This document shows, piece by piece, positions 20,551 to 30,070 of a stretch of DNA of 64,000 nt (position 1 is its first letter; each line of letters opens with the position of its first letter). The stretch is from contig NZ_JAJNDA010000002.1 in the NCBI RefSeq assembly GCF_021026295.1, positions 434,001 through 498,000 of the forward strand. Direction: 5' to 3'. The notes beneath the pieces were generated by a model. That model searched no databases, had not been told where the DNA came from, and saw only the letters and a program-made list of their open reading frames with translations. The DNA comes from Actinomycetospora soli (GTDB lineage Bacteria; Actinomycetota; Actinomycetes; Mycobacteriales; Pseudonocardiaceae). Position numbers and translations under genes: made by a program.

Positions 20551-21225
20551 CTAGCGTGGTGCCGGGGCACCCACGGGAGCCGCGGGCGCCGTCGTCACCG
20601 TGACGGAGCCGAGGAGCTGGGCGATCGCCGCCTCGACGTCCTCCTTCCAGGAGAACCCGGTGCGCAGCTCGAGGCGCAGTCGCGGCCAGCGGTGGTGCGG
20701 CGCGACGGTCTTGAAGCCGACGGCCCGCAGGAACGCGGCCGGCAGCACGCAGGTCGGCGAGTCCTCCGCCGTACGCCCGTGCGCCTCCCCGCGGGGCCGG
20801 CCGGCGGCGTCGCCGAACGCCTCCAGGGCCTTCACCCCGCGCCGCGAGAGGTCCCGGACGACGTCCTGCACCAGCAGGCGCCCGATCCCGACCTCGGCGA
20901 AGTCCGGCACCACGTGCAGCCCGCACAGCAGGACGGCGTCGGCGCCCACCGGGGCGGTGGGGAAGGCCGCGGCCCGCGGGACGGCGGCCGGCGGGGCGTA
21001 GAAGGCGTACCCGGCGGGGACGCCGTCGACGTGGGCGATGCGCCCGCACGAGCCCCACTCGAGCAGGACCCCGGAGACCCAGGCCTCCTTCTCCAGCTCG
21101 AGGGTGCCGAACTCCTCGGCCTGGCTGCCCAGGTGCGGGGGGAGTTCCCAGTACACGCACCGACGGCAGCCCTTGGGCAGCTCCTCGATGTTGTCGAGGG
21201 TGATCCCGACGCACTCTCGCGACAC
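20551..21225 (-). CDS. GNAT family N-acetyltransferase
   Basis: Acetyl-CoA-dependent acyltransferase of about 224 residues, equivalent by position to mycobacterial Rv3916c. The GNAT acetyl-CoA loop is visible as LHVVPDFAEVGIGRLLVQDV in the middle of the chain. The N-terminus carries two cysteines (GCRRCVYWELP). Three in-frame GTGs are possible (21243, 21231, 21225); I chose 21225 because GGGAG stands five bases upstream. Substrate unknown. Convergent with cwlM. Confidence 0.8.
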   Translation of the reverse strand: MSRECVGITLDNIEELPKGCRRCVYWELPPHLGSQAEEFGTLELEKEAWVSGVLLEWGSCGRIAHVDGVPAGYAFYAPPAAVPRAAAFPTAPVGADAVLLCGLHVVPDFAEVGIGRLLVQDVVRDLSRRGVKALEAFGDAAGRPRGEAHGRTAEDSPTCVLPAAFLRAVGFKTVAPHHRWPRLRLELRTGFSWKEDVEAAIAQLLGSVTVTTAPAAPVGAPAPR

Positions 21226-21444
21226 CGACACTCCCGTCTGCACTCCCCGCGGTCCGGCGATGGCATGCGTACTCTCCCGCGCCGCACTCGACAATACGGG
21301 CGGCCGGGTCGGGTGATCGGGCACCGGGGCAGGGGGAGCGGCGGATGGTCGACCCGGGGGGTGACGACGCTCGCTCCGGAGGCGGCGGGACGACGCGTAC
21401 AGTCGCGCTGATCCTGTCGTGAAGATGATCACGGAGAGTCGCTG

Positions 21445-22848
21445 ATGACGCCGACGCCCCCCGTCCCCCGACCCGACGCCCGTTCCGGGGCCGGCGCGGC
21501 GGCGGCGGGCGCAGCGGCGGCGGGCTCCACCGGCGACCCCCACTCCGAGCGCTACGCGGCCCGCACGGCCGGCATGACGGCCTCGGAGATCCGGGCGTTG
21601 TTCGCGGTGGCCAGCCGGCCCGAGGTCGTCTCGCTCGCGGGCGGCATGCCCAACCTCGCCGCCCTCCCGCTCGACTCGCTGGCCACCGAGGTCGGCCACC
21701 TCATCGCGGCGGAGGGCCAGGGCGCGCTGCAGTACGGCTCGGCCCAGGGCGTGCCGGTGCTGCGCGAGCAGATCGGCGACGTCATGGCCTTCGAGGCGGG
21801 CTCGCTGTCGGCGACCGGCGGCTTCGCGCCCGACGACGTCGTGGTCACCGTGGGCTCGCAGTCGGCGCTGGACATGCTGACGCGCCTGTTCGTCGACCCC
21901 GGCGACGTCGTGCTCGCCGAGTCCCCGTCCTACGTCGGCGCACTCGGTTCCTTCGCGGCCTACCAGGCCGAGGTGCGCCACGTCGCGATGGACGACGACG
22001 GGCTCGTGCCGGCCGCGCTGGAGGAGGCACTCCAGCGGCTGGTGCGGGAGGGACGGCGCGCCAAGTTCCTCTACACCGTGCCGAACTTCCACAACCCGGT
22101 CGGCGTCTCGCTCGCCGCGGACCGGCGCGGCGAGGTCGTCGAGCTGTGCCGCCGGTACGGGGTGCTGATCGTCGAGGACAACCCGTACGGCCTGCTCGGC
22201 TTCGACGGGCAGACCTACCCCTCGCTGCGCTCGCTCGACCCCGAGAACGTCGTCTACCTCGGCTCGTTCTCCAAGATCTTCGCGTCGGGGTTGCGGGTCG
22301 GCTGGGCGCTCGCGCCGCACGGCATCCGGGACAAGCTCGTCCTGGCCGCCGAGTCGGCCACCCTGTGCCCTCCGGCGTTCACCCAGCTCGTCGTCTCCCG
22401 CTACCTCGCCACGCACGACTGGCGGAGCCTGGTGAAGTCGTTCCGCGAGATGTACCGCGAGCGCTGCGAGGCGATGCTGGGCGCCCTGGAGACGCACCTG
22501 CCGGACGGCTGCCACTGGACCCGACCGCGTGGCGGCTTCTTCGTGTGGGCGACCGTGCCCGAGGGGGTGGACACGCGGGCGATGCTGCCCCGGGCCGTGT
22601 CCGCCCGCGTCGCGTACGCGTCGGGGACCGGGTTCCACGCGGACGGGTCCGGCGCGCGGCACATGCGGCTGTCGTTCTGCTACCCGCCGCCCGAGCGCAT
22701 CGTCGAGGGCGTCCGCCGTCTCGCGGGCGTCCTGGACGGCGAGCTGGAGGTGCTGCGCACCTTCGGGCTCTCGGGGTCCGGCGCACGCCCCGCGCCGGGG
22801 ACGTCGGGGACGCCGGGGCCGCAGGCCCCCTCGGTCGACACCGCCTGA
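21445..22848 (+). CDS. PLP-dependent aminotransferase (class I/II fold)
   Basis: Fold-type I aminotransferase of 467 residues. The Schiff-base lysine is K277 in GSFSKIFASGLRVGW; the cofactor phosphate and ring contacts include GSQSALD, NFHNPVG and EDNPYG. The first 30 residues are an Ala/Gly-rich tail of low complexity. The family includes 2-aminoadipate and kynurenine aminotransferases; in actinobacteria a gene of this type commonly sits beside parB. It is followed 47 bp later by a D-alanine-D-alanine ligase-like gene, so a role in amino-acid supply for the wall is possible but unproven. Confidence 0.88.
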   Translation: MTPTPPVPRPDARSGAGAAAAGAAAAGSTGDPHSERYAARTAGMTASEIRALFAVASRPEVVSLAGGMPNLAALPLDSLATEVGHLIAAEGQGALQYGSAQGVPVLREQIGDVMAFEAGSLSATGGFAPDDVVVTVGSQSALDMLTRLFVDPGDVVLAESPSYVGALGSFAAYQAEVRHVAMDDDGLVPAALEEALQRLVREGRRAKFLYTVPNFHNPVGVSLAADRRGEVVELCRRYGVLIVEDNPYGLLGFDGQTYPSLRSLDPENVVYLGSFSKIFASGLRVGWALAPHGIRDKLVLAAESATLCPPAFTQLVVSRYLATHDWRSLVKSFREMYRERCEAMLGALETHLPDGCHWTRPRGGFFVWATVPEGVDTRAMLPRAVSARVAYASGTGFHADGSGARHMRLSFCYPPPERIVEGVRRLAGVLDGELEVLRTFGLSGSGARPAPGTSGTPGPQAPSVDTA

Positions 22849-22895
22849 CTCCCGTCCCGACGGCGGGTCACGGCCCCGGACTAGGGTCCGGGGTC

Positions 22896-23858
22896 GTGAT
22901 CGACCGCACCGTGGCCGTGCTCGCCGGCGGCCTCTCCCACGAGCGTGACGTGTCGTTGCGCTCCGGCCGCCGCCTCGCCGCCGAGCTCCGGGACGCCGGG
23001 GCCACCGTCGACGAGTGGGACACCGACGCCGCACTGCTCGGCCGTCTGCGCGAGACGCGGCCGGACGCCGTCGTCGTCGCCCTGCACGGCGGGGAGGGCG
23101 AGAACGGGGCGGTGCAGAGCGTCCTGGAGCTGCTCGGCGTGCCGTTCGTCGGCACCGACGCCCGGTCCTGTCGGCGCGCCCACGACAAGCCGAGCGCGAA
23201 GGCGGAGCTGGCCCGGGCGGGCATCGACACGCCGGAGTGGGTCGCGCTGCCGCACGCCACGTTCCGCGAGCTCGGCGCCGGCGCCGTCCTGGACGCGCTC
23301 GTGGCCCGGCTGGGGCTGCCGCTGATGCTGAAGCCCGACCAGGGCGGCTCGGCGCTCGGCGCCCAGGTGGTGCGCGACGCCGCCGACCTGCCGTCCGCGA
23401 TGGTCGGCGCCCTCGCCTACTCCGAGACGGTCCTCGTCGAACGGTTCGTCGACGGGGTCGAGCTCGCGGTGTCGGTCGTCGACACCGGCGACGGCCCGGT
23501 CGCGCTGCCCGCGGTCGAGGTGGAGCCGCAGAGCGGCGTCTACGACTACACCGCGCGGTACACGGCGGGGCTCACCCGCTTCCACTGCCCGGCGCGGCTC
23601 GACGAGGCGGTGGCGACCCGCGTCGCGGAGACCGCCGTGGCCGCGCACCGCGCCCTGGGTCTGCGGGACCTCTCACGCACCGACGCGATCGTCGACCGGG
23701 ACGGCCGGGTCCAGGTCCTCGAGGTGAACGTGTCGCCGGGCCTCACGGAGACGTCGCTCCTGCCGCGCGCGATCGAGGCGGCCGGACGGGACCTCGGCGA
23801 GGTGTTCGGGCTCCTCGTGGACCGGGCGGTCCGACGATCACCGGACCGCTCCGTCTGA
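22896..23858 (+). CDS. D-alanine--D-alanine ligase family protein
   Basis: ATP-grasp ligase of 320 residues. Family signatures are GGLSHERDVSLRSG at the N-terminus, HGGEGENGAVQSVLELLG in the substrate loop, LMLKPDQGGSALG for the nucleotide lysine, and LEVNVSPGLTETS at the metal site. The expected reaction joins two D-alanines for peptidoglycan. A canonical ddl may exist elsewhere, because this origin-proximal paralogue is common in actinobacteria. The GTG at 22896 is eight bases after TAGGGT (22882-22887), suggesting a leaderless transcript. Confidence 0.85.
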   Translation: MIDRTVAVLAGGLSHERDVSLRSGRRLAAELRDAGATVDEWDTDAALLGRLRETRPDAVVVALHGGEGENGAVQSVLELLGVPFVGTDARSCRRAHDKPSAKAELARAGIDTPEWVALPHATFRELGAGAVLDALVARLGLPLMLKPDQGGSALGAQVVRDAADLPSAMVGALAYSETVLVERFVDGVELAVSVVDTGDGPVALPAVEVEPQSGVYDYTARYTAGLTRFHCPARLDEAVATRVAETAVAAHRALGLRDLSRTDAIVDRDGRVQVLEVNVSPGLTETSLLPRAIEAAGRDLGEVFGLLVDRAVRRSPDRSV

Positions 23859-23872
23859 CCGTCGAGCGCAGG

Positions 23873-23900
23873 GGCGATCTCTGGGCGCCCTGAGATCGCC
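23873..23900. terminator. Bidirectional terminator between ddl-like gene and parB
   Basis: GGCGATCTC (23873-23881) pairs exactly with GAGATCGCC (23892-23900); the loop TGGGCGCCCT can itself pair. It lies midway between two converging stops. Confidence 0.8.
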
Positions 23901-23917
23901 GCTGCGGCCCCGGAAGA

Positions 23918-24970
23918 TCACTCCGAGGGTGAGGGGCCCGGGAGGCCCTTCTGGTTCATCAGCGCCGCAATGCGCTCCAGATCGTCCACCGAACCGAACT
24001 CCACGACGATCCGGCCCTTGCGCTGGCCCAGCTCGACCTTCACGCGGGTGTCGTAGGCGTCCGACAGTCGCTCGGCGAGGTCCTGGAGCCCCGGCGCGTG
24101 CAGCTTGCGGGCGGGGGAGCGCCGCTTCGCCGTCGGCTCCCGCTCGCCGCGCGCCAGCGTGACCGCCTCCTCGGCCGCCCGCACCGACAGGCCCTCGGCG
24201 ACGATCCGGGCCGCGAGCTCCTCCTGCGCGGCCGGATCCTCCATCCCGAGCAGGGCGCGCGCGTGGCCGGCGGAGAGCACCCCGGCGGCGACCCGACGCT
24301 GGACGGCCACCGGGAGCCGCAGGAGCCGGATCGTGTTGGTGATCGCCGGGCGGCTCCGGCCGATGCGGTCGGCGAGCTGCTCGTGCGTCACGGCGAACTC
24401 GGTCAGCAGCTGCTGGTAGGCGGCCGCCTCCTCGAGCGGGTTCAGCTGGACCCGGTGGATGTTCTCGAGCAGGGCGTCGCGCAGCAGGTCGTCGTCCGAC
24501 GTCCGACGCACGATCGCCGGGATGTGCGTCAGGCCGGCCCGTCCGGCGGCCCGCCAGCGCCGCTCGCCCATGACGAGCTCGTGCGTGACCTCCACCCCGG
24601 CGTCGCCCGGGACCGGACTCTCCAGCTCGCGCACGACGATCGGCTGCAGGAGGCCGAACTCCCGCACCGAGTGCTCGAGCTCGGCGAGCGCCTCCTCGTC
24701 GAACACCGACCGCGGCTGGCGGGGGTTCGCGCGGATGCCGTCGACGCGGACCTCGCGGTAGACCGCCCCCGCCACGGTGCCGCCGTCCCCGCTCGGCGCG
24801 GCCGGCGGCTCCGGCGCCCCCGTCGGGGCCTCGGGACGGCTGCGCTGCCCGATGACCACGTCCGCCGCGCGGCTCCCGACGCCGGGTCGTGCCTCGGGGG
24901 CGCCCTCGGGCGGTCCCGTGGGGATGAGGGCCGCGAGGCCGCGGCCGAGGCCTCCGCGTCGCTCGGTCAC
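23918..24970 (-). CDS. parB: Chromosome partitioning protein ParB
   Basis: CTP-dependent DNA clamp of 350 residues that loads at parS sites and spreads. The N-terminal ParB domain shows [14 protein letters not shown] and the CTPase/arginine box GERRWRAA, followed by the HTH core ([20 protein letters not shown]) and a C-terminal dimerisation domain with [17 protein letters not shown]. The first 75 residues are Pro/Ala-rich. It overlaps parA by ATGA, so the two are translationally coupled. Its target sites are present nearby at 25985 and 26751. Confidence 0.96.
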   Translation of the reverse strand: MTERRGGLGRGLAALIPTGPPEGAPEARPGVGSRAADVVIGQRSRPEAPTGAPEPPAAPSGDGGTVAGAVYREVRVDGIRANPRQPRSVFDEEALAELEHSVREFGLLQPIVVRELESPVPGDAGVEVTHELVMGERRWRAAGRAGLTHIPAIVRRTSDDDLLRDALLENIHRVQLNPLEEAAAYQQLLTEFAVTHEQLADRIGRSRPAITNTIRLLRLPVAVQRRVAAGVLSAGHARALLGMEDPAAQEELAARIVAEGLSVRAAEEAVTLARGEREPTAKRRSPARKLHAPGLQDLAERLSDAYDTRVKVELGQRKGRIVVEFGSVDDLERIAALMNQKGLPGPSPSE

Positions 24971-26016
24971 GCCGACTCCCCTGCGTTCGCTCCGGCCCGA
25001 CGCTCGGCGACCGCCGCGCGCATGGCGAACTCACGGGCGGCGTCGAGGTAGCTCATGGCGCCCCGCGAGCCCGGGTCGTAGGTCAGGACCGTCTGCCCGA
25101 AGCCCGGCGCCTCGCTGACCTTCACGCTGCGGGGGATGACGGTGCGGAGCACGAGGTCGCCGAAGTGGTTCCGGACCTCGTGGGTCACCTGGTCCGCGAG
25201 CTTGGTGCGGCCGTCGTACATCGTCAGCAGGATGGTGGAGACGTGCAGGCGGGGATTGAGGTGCGACTGCACCAGCCCGATGTTGTTGAGCAGCTGACTC
25301 AGACCCTCGAGGGCGTAGTACTCGCACTGGATCGGGATCAGCACCTCGGGCGCCGCGACCATCGCGTTCAGCGTGAGCAGGCCCAGGGAGGGCGGGCAGT
25401 CGACGAGCACGTAGTCGACGTCGAGACGGTCGAGCACATCGTCGGAGAGCGCCTGCTTGAGGCGGGACTCCCGGTTCATCATCGAGACGAGCTCGATCTC
25501 CGCGCCGGCGAGGTCGATCGTCGCGGGCACGCAGAGGAGGTCCGAGGACCGGTCGCACACCTGGGCGGCCTGGTCGAGGGTGAGCTCGCCGATGAGGACC
25601 TCGTAGATCGACGGCGTCCCGCTGCGGTGGTCCACGCCGAGCGCCGTGCTCGCGTTGCCCTGCGGGTCGAGGTCCACGACGAGCACCCGGGCGCCGTGTA
25701 GCGCGAGGGCCGCGGCCAGGTTGACGGTGCTCGTCGTCTTGCCGACGCCGCCCTTCTGGTTCGCGACGGTGATGACCCGGCGGCGGCTCGGCCGCGGCAT
25801 CCGGTGGTCCTCGGGGTGCAGCACGCGGGCCGCGCGGGCGGCCTCCTCGGCGATGGGCGTCATGCCGCCGCCGTCGCCGTAGATGACCTCGCCCGCACCG
25901 AGTACGCCGGCGCCGACCGTCGAGACGGCCTCGCTCACGGCCTCGCGGACCTTCTCGGCACTCCCACGGTCGGCCCGCGGGCGTGTTTCACGTGGAACGG
26001 CCTGTCCTTCGGTCAC
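24967..26016 (-). CDS. parA: Chromosome partitioning ATPase ParA
   Basis: Deviant Walker A ATPase of 349 residues that binds DNA non-specifically and, with ParB, drives origin segregation. [20 protein letters not shown] carries the signature lysine pair; [10 protein letters not shown] and [12 protein letters not shown] complete the active site. About 80 extra N-terminal residues precede the core, a common actinobacterial extension. The start region overlaps rsmG by four bases and contains a parS site within codons 7-11 (25985-25998), so ParB binding could influence its own operon. Confidence 0.95.
   Translation of the reverse strand: MTEGQAVPRETRPRADRGSAEKVREAVSEAVSTVGAGVLGAGEVIYGDGGGMTPIAEEAARAARVLHPEDHRMPRPSRRRVITVANQKGGVGKTTSTVNLAAALALHGARVLVVDLDPQGNASTALGVDHRSGTPSIYEVLIGELTLDQAAQVCDRSSDLLCVPATIDLAGAEIELVSMMNRESRLKQALSDDVLDRLDVDYVLVDCPPSLGLLTLNAMVAAPEVLIPIQCEYYALEGLSQLLNNIGLVQSHLNPRLHVSTILLTMYDGRTKLADQVTHEVRNHFGDLVLRTVIPRSVKVSEAPGFGQTVLTYDPGSRGAMSYLDAAREFAMRAAVAERRAGANAGESA
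25985..25998. other. parS: parS site 1 (inside parA)
   Basis: GTTTCACGTGGAAC, one mismatch from a perfect 14-bp palindrome, matching the ParB-binding consensus. It lies in the 5' coding part of parA. Confidence 0.9.
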
Positions 26017-26738
26017 GAGGATCGATCCTTCCTGCCACGACCACGGCGCCCACCACCGGGACCCGAACCGGCTGCCGTCCGCCGTTCCGTCCGATGTACC
26101 ACCACGATGTGCGTCAGTGCGTCTCCCGCGCCGGTGGTGACGACCTCGACGTCACCACCACCCGCCGCCCGGAGCTCCACGGCGTCCCGACGCACCTCGT
26201 CCTGGGCGCTGGCTCCCTTGAGCGCGGCCAGTGTCCCACCCGGCCGGACGAGGGGGAGCGACCACGCCGCCAACCGCCCCAGGGGGGCGACGGCACGCGC
26301 CGTGGCGACGTCCGACTCGCCGACCGCCCGCCGGGTCTCGCGCTCCTCGGCGCGTCCCCGCCGGACCACGACGTCCAGCCCGAGCGCCGCGACGACCTCC
26401 TCCAGCCACGACACGCGCCGCGCCATGGGCTCGAGCAGCGTGATCCGGAGGTCGGGTCGGGCCAGGGCGAGGGGGATGCCGGGGAGGCCGGCCCCCGACC
26501 CGATGTCGACGACCGTGGCGTTCTCCGGGATGACCGAACCCACCCAGGCCGAGTTGACGAGGTGCCGGTTCCAGAGCCGCGGCAGCTCGCGCGGCCCGAT
26601 CACACCCTGCTCCCGTCCCGGCCCGGCGAGGAGTTCGGCGAACCGCGTCGCGCGGGGCAGCGCCTCACCGAAGAGCTCGACCGCCTCCGGGGTGGGCGCC
26701 GACGGGCCCTCCAGCCGGTCGTGCTCGCCGAGCGTCAC
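26013..26738 (-). CDS. rsmG: 16S rRNA (guanine-527-N7)-methyltransferase RsmG
   Basis: SAM-dependent methyltransferase (GidB) of 241 residues that methylates G527 of 16S rRNA. The SAM-binding motif ATVVDIGSGAGLPGIPLAL and LLEPMARRVSWLEEV are clear, as is the N-terminal helix with RHLVNSAWV-type contact (NRHLVNS). Loss of this enzyme gives low-level streptomycin resistance in other bacteria. It sits in the leftward rpmH-to-parB series and overlaps parA by four bases; a parS site lies just upstream. Confidence 0.94.
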   Translation of the reverse strand: MTLGEHDRLEGPSAPTPEAVELFGEALPRATRFAELLAGPGREQGVIGPRELPRLWNRHLVNSAWVGSVIPENATVVDIGSGAGLPGIPLALARPDLRITLLEPMARRVSWLEEVVAALGLDVVVRRGRAEERETRRAVGESDVATARAVAPLGRLAAWSLPLVRPGGTLAALKGASAQDEVRRDAVELRAAGGGDVEVVTTGAGDALTHIVVVHRTERRTAAGSGPGGGRRGRGRKDRSS

Positions 26739-26750
26739 GACCGGCCCCCT

Positions 26751-26764
26751 GTTCCACGTGGAAC
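26751..26764. other. parS: parS site 2 (rsmG-jag intergenic)
   Basis: GTTCCACGTGGAAC, a perfect 14-bp palindrome, located in the 43-bp gap between rsmG and jag. Confidence 0.92.
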
Positions 26765-26781
26765 GGCGCCGGGCGCGGAGG

Positions 26782-27330
26782 TCACGACCGGCCGGGCAGG
26801 ACGACCACGCGACGGCGCGGCTCCTCGCCCTCGCTCTCGCTGTGGACGCCCTCGACCCCGGCGACCGCGTCGTGCACGATCTTGCGCTCGAACGGCGTCA
26901 TGGGCCGCATCTTCTGGCTCTCGCCCGAGTCCCGGACCTCCTCGGCCGTCCGGCGGCCGAGGTCGGTGAGCTCGGAGCGGCGGTGGGACCGCCAGCCCGC
27001 GATGTCGAGCATGAGGCGGTTGCGGGTGCCCGTCGACTGCTGGACGGCGAGCCGGGTGAGCTCCTGCAGCGCCTCGAGCACGTCGCCCCGCTGCCCCACC
27101 AGCTTCTCGAGGTCCTTGCCCCCGTCGATGCTGACGATCGCCCGGCCGGCCTCGACGTCGAGGTCGATGTCCCCGTCGAAGTCGAGGATGTCGAGCAAGC
27201 GCTCGAGGTAGTCGCCGGCGATGTCCCCCTCGCGCACGAGGACGTCCTGCGTGGACGCACCGGCCTCCGCCGTCGAGGCCGCGGTCTCGGTCCCGCCGGC
27301 CTTGCCGTCCGACTCGAGGGTCTCCGACAC
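26782..27330 (-). CDS. jag: Jag/KhpB RNA-binding protein (KH and R3H domains)
   Basis: Protein of 182 residues. After an acidic 30-residue leader comes a KH-like domain (about 45-115, with ISIDGGKDLEKLVGQRG-type loop reading VSIDGGKDLEKLVGQRGDVL) and an R3H domain toward the C-terminus (RRTAEEV...MTPFERKIVHDAV). Homologues bind small RNAs and mRNAs and are linked to cell elongation. It follows yidC by 131 bp in the conserved rpmH-to-parB order and ends 17 bp before parS site 2. Confidence 0.9.
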   Translation of the reverse strand: MSETLESDGKAGGTETAASTAEAGASTQDVLVREGDIAGDYLERLLDILDFDGDIDLDVEAGRAIVSIDGGKDLEKLVGQRGDVLEALQELTRLAVQQSTGTRNRLMLDIAGWRSHRRSELTDLGRRTAEEVRDSGESQKMRPMTPFERKIVHDAVAGVEGVHSESEGEEPRRRVVVLPGRS

Positions 27331-27348
27331 GGCTTGTCTCCTCTCGCC

Positions 27349-27369
27349 GGGGTCGCGGGGTGCGACCCC
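27349..27369. other. Hairpin in the yidC-jag gap
   Basis: GGGGTCGC (27349-27356) pairs exactly with GCGACCCC (27362-27369) across a five-base loop. It is in the leader of jag and could be an attenuator, processing signal or weak terminator of yidC. Confidence 0.5.
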
Positions 27370-27461
27370 TCCGGACCCGGGCGCCGATCCTCTCGGGGCG
27401 AGGCACGGCCAGCGGGCGATGGTCGGTGATGACGGGGGCGCGGTCCCGCGTCCCCGGGGCG

Positions 27462-28580
27462 TCAGCGACGCTTCTTGGACTTCTTGCCCGGTCGCGACGA
27501 CGCGACCTGGGCGTTACCGCGGTTCTTGGGCGCCCCGCCGTTCTTCGCGGCCGGCGAGTTCACCTTTCCCGGCGCGGCCCGGCCGCTGCTCTTGCCGGTG
27601 ACCGGACGGGCACCCGGACGCGGCGTGCTCGGGGCGCTCTCGGTCGGGGCCTCGGACGGCGCGTCCGACGACTCGTCCGTCGGCGCGGCCTGACCGTGGC
27701 CGTTCCCGGCGCCGTTCGCCGCGGGGCGGGTCGGCTTCTGGCCGGGCTTCGGGGCGAGGAGGTCCCGCTGGGCGGCGGCGACCTCGCGCTGCGCCTGCTC
27801 CTCCTTGGCGATCCGGCTGTAGACGAAGTACTGCTGCGCCAGCGTCCAGGAGTTGTTGGAGAGCCAGTAGAGCAGGATCGCGATCGGGAAGAAGACACCG
27901 AAGACGAGCACGCCGAGCGGGAACAGCCACATCGTCAGCTTCTGCATGATCGCGGCCTGCGGGTTCGCGGCCGCGGCCGGCGACTGGTGGGCCGCGGAGA
28001 CCCGGGCGGTGAAGTGGGTCGCGACGCTGGCGATGATCATCAGCGGCAGGGCCACCGGGATGACGTGCGCGTTGAACGAGCCGCCGAGCGAGAAGGAGCC
28101 GACCGCGGCGAGGTTGCCGCTGATCGCGTCGGACAGCTTCGCGCCGAAGATCGTCGCGTTGTCGAACGAGACGATGTCGGCGTAGCTGAAGACGTAGTTG
28201 TAGGCGTAGTCCAGCCGGAAGCCGCGGAGCACGTGGAACAGGCCGATGAAGACCGGGACCTGGACCAGGACCGGGAGGCACCCGCCGAGCGGGTTGACGC
28301 CGTGCTCCTTCTGGAGCTTCTGCATCTCCTCCGCGAGCTTCTGGCGGTCGTTCTTGTACTTCTCCTGCAGCTTCTTGATCTGCGGCTGGAACTCCTGCAT
28401 CTTCCGCATCGAGCGGACCTGGCTGACGAACGGCTTGAACAGCAGCGCGCGCAGCGTGAAGACCAGGAAGATGACCGAGAGCGCCCAGGCGAAGCCGTTG
28501 TCGGCGCCGAACACGAAGCCGAACACCTTGTGCCAGAACCACAGGATGGCCGACACCGGGTAGTAGATGAAGTTCAGCAC
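27462..28580 (-). CDS. yidC: Membrane protein insertase YidC
   Basis: Oxa1-family insertase of 372 residues that assists Sec-dependent and independent insertion of membrane proteins. The chain starts with [17 protein letters not shown], then a basic cytosolic helical hairpin ([19 protein letters not shown]), the conserved [20 protein letters not shown] helix, and three further helices. The C-terminus is a long Lys/Arg-rich tail that can contact ribosomes. GTG at 28580 is chosen because GAGGAG stands eight bases upstream. Its start overlaps yidD by seven bases. Confidence 0.95.
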   Translation of the reverse strand: MLNFIYYPVSAILWFWHKVFGFVFGADNGFAWALSVIFLVFTLRALLFKPFVSQVRSMRKMQEFQPQIKKLQEKYKNDRQKLAEEMQKLQKEHGVNPLGGCLPVLVQVPVFIGLFHVLRGFRLDYAYNYVFSYADIVSFDNATIFGAKLSDAISGNLAAVGSFSLGGSFNAHVIPVALPLMIIASVATHFTARVSAAHQSPAAAANPQAAIMQKLTMWLFPLGVLVFGVFFPIAILLYWLSNNSWTLAQQYFVYSRIAKEEQAQREVAAAQRDLLAPKPGQKPTRPAANGAGNGHGQAAPTDESSDAPSEAPTESAPSTPRPGARPVTGKSSGRAAPGKVNSPAAKNGGAPKNRGNAQVASSRPGKKSKKRR

Positions 28581-28927
28581 TTCGCTTGCTCCTCGCTGGT
28601 GGGGGCTCCGGCTCCCCGGGGGGCGGTGCACCCGGAGTCAGGGGTCTCCGGGCGACGACGACGGTGCGGGGGCACGGGGTCCAGGCCACCAGGGTGCCAG
28701 GGCGCGCACTTCAGCAGTCGCACGACGGTGAGAACCGTTCCACGCAGCAGGCCGTGCACACGCAACGCCTCGACGGCGTACGCGCTGCAGGTCGGGTGGA
28801 AGCGGCAGTGCGGCAGGAACATCGGGGAGATCCACCGCTGGTAGAAGCCGAGCACGGCGATGAGGACACGGGCGGCCGGCCCGGGCCGCGGGGGCGCCGT
28901 CGCCGCTCGGGTCTCGGTCCCGGTCAC
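28574..28927 (-). CDS. yidD: Membrane protein insertion efficiency factor YidD
   Basis: Small membrane-associated protein of 117 residues. The family core is present: [20 protein letters not shown] then [12 protein letters not shown], with the three conserved cysteines and [15 protein letters not shown]. The C-terminal 25 residues are variable. It lies between rnpA and yidC as in nearly all bacteria and overlaps yidC by seven bases. The precise start is uncertain within the first 20 residues. Confidence 0.92.
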   Translation of the reverse strand: MTGTETRAATAPPRPGPAARVLIAVLGFYQRWISPMFLPHCRFHPTCSAYAVEALRVHGLLRGTVLTVVRLLKCAPWHPGGLDPVPPHRRRRPETPDSGCTAPRGAGAPTSEEQAKC

Positions 28928-29045
28928 GTCGCCCCCCTCGGTTCCACCGCGTGTCCACGGTCCATGGTGCCCGTGGTGCGGGCCCGGGGCGAGGAGTCCG
29001 GAGCCGATCGCGGACCCGCCGTCGGGAACGGCGGGCCGGAGGGGT

Positions 29046-29411
29046 CTACGGGGTGACGACGCAGAGCCGGGGCCGGAGCTGCAGTCGGCGCAGGGCCGCG
29101 TCGAGGTCCTCGGCCAGCTCGGCCGACGAGGAGGAGGCGGCCGGGGGGTGCGCCCGCACGACCAGCGCCGTCCCGGCCGGCAGCGCGGGCAGCCGCTCCG
29201 CCACCAGGTGCCGCAGCCGCCGGGTGACCCGGTGCCGCGTGACCGAGTTGCCGACGGCCCGACCCACGACGAAACCAGCCCGCGCGGGGCCGGTCCGTCC
29301 GTCGGTGGTCAGCGCGTGCACCGACAATCGACGGCGGCCCGCCTTGCGCCCGCGGCGCAGGACGAGCCGGAAGTCGTCGGGCCGGCGGACGCGGTGAGCC
29401 GGGGGCAGCAC
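29046..29411 (-). CDS. rnpA: Ribonuclease P protein component
   Basis: Protein subunit of RNase P, 121 residues, which helps the catalytic RNA cut 5' leaders from precursor tRNAs. The RNR-type motif region is [20 protein letters not shown], with the N-terminal [15 protein letters not shown] stretch. The GTG at 29411 gives the normal family N-terminus ([13 protein letters not shown]). It lies 31 bp after rpmH in the conserved order. Confidence 0.93.
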   Translation of the reverse strand: MLPPAHRVRRPDDFRLVLRRGRKAGRRRLSVHALTTDGRTGPARAGFVVGRAVGNSVTRHRVTRRLRHLVAERLPALPAGTALVVRAHPPAASSSSAELAEDLDAALRRLQLRPRLCVVTP

Positions 29412-29442
29412 GCACGGACCTCGACCGGCTCGCGGCGACGGG

Positions 29443-29586
29443 TCAGGCGGACAGGGCGGCGCGGCCCTTGCGGCGGCGGTTGGCCAGCACGGCACGACCG
29501 GCGCGCGTCGACATGCGCAGCCGGAAGCCGTGGGTCTTCGACCGACGACGGTTGTTCGGCTGGAACGTACGCTTGCCCTTGGCCAC
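29443..29586 (-). CDS. rpmH: 50S ribosomal protein L34
   Basis: Ribosomal protein of 47 residues, highly basic. The core [20 protein letters not shown] and [15 protein letters not shown] match the family. The GTG at 29586 has AGGAG nine bases upstream; the first residues (VAKG) replace the usual MSK. It begins the leftward operon that runs to parB and faces dnaA across the origin-side intergenic region. Confidence 0.95.
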   Translation of the reverse strand: MAKGKRTFQPNNRRRSKTHGFRLRMSTRAGRAVLANRRRKGRAALSA

Positions 29587-30070
29587 GACTGAGAACTCCT
29601 GCGTCGGCTCACCCCTGGTCGTGGGGGAGCGCGGGTCCACCGGGGCGCGCCGAGACGCCCAGGGCTAGTCCCTGGGCCGACGGACCCGGATCCGGTCGCC
29701 CTCCAGAGTAGCCCAGCGCCGTCACCACCCCGGGAACCGGCCCCGCGTCCGGCGGACGGCCGACCCGTGGGGGATCATGGGTCGGCGGTGCCCACGGACC
29801 GCCGGGAGGTTGTGGCCCGGCGGGCGCCCTTGTTAGCGTCCGGCACCCCACCCCGGGGACGGGGGACGGCCGACCGATCGGCCCCGGTCCCGGACGCGGT
29901 GGGCGCAGCGGACGAGGCCGACAGCAGGAGCGGGCCGCGGAGTGCGGCGCGATTGCGGTGCGGACCCCGGGGGCGGGGGCCCGCGCGGCCGACGACCCGT
30001 CGTCGTGCACAGTTGTGGACAAGCCTGTGGACGCGCGCGCCCGGGGACGGAGATCAGGGGAGGGGCACCG
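29587..30070. promoter_or_regulatory. rpmH-dnaA intergenic region with DnaA boxes
   Basis: A 484-bp non-coding stretch holding the divergent promoters of rpmH and dnaA. A perfect DnaA box in reverse orientation, TGTGGACAA, lies at 30014-30022, and a second, TGTGGACGC, at 30026-30034, offset by 12 bp. Both sit within 60 bp of the dnaA start, a layout fitting DnaA autoregulation. I see no gene in the remainder. Confidence 0.75.
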
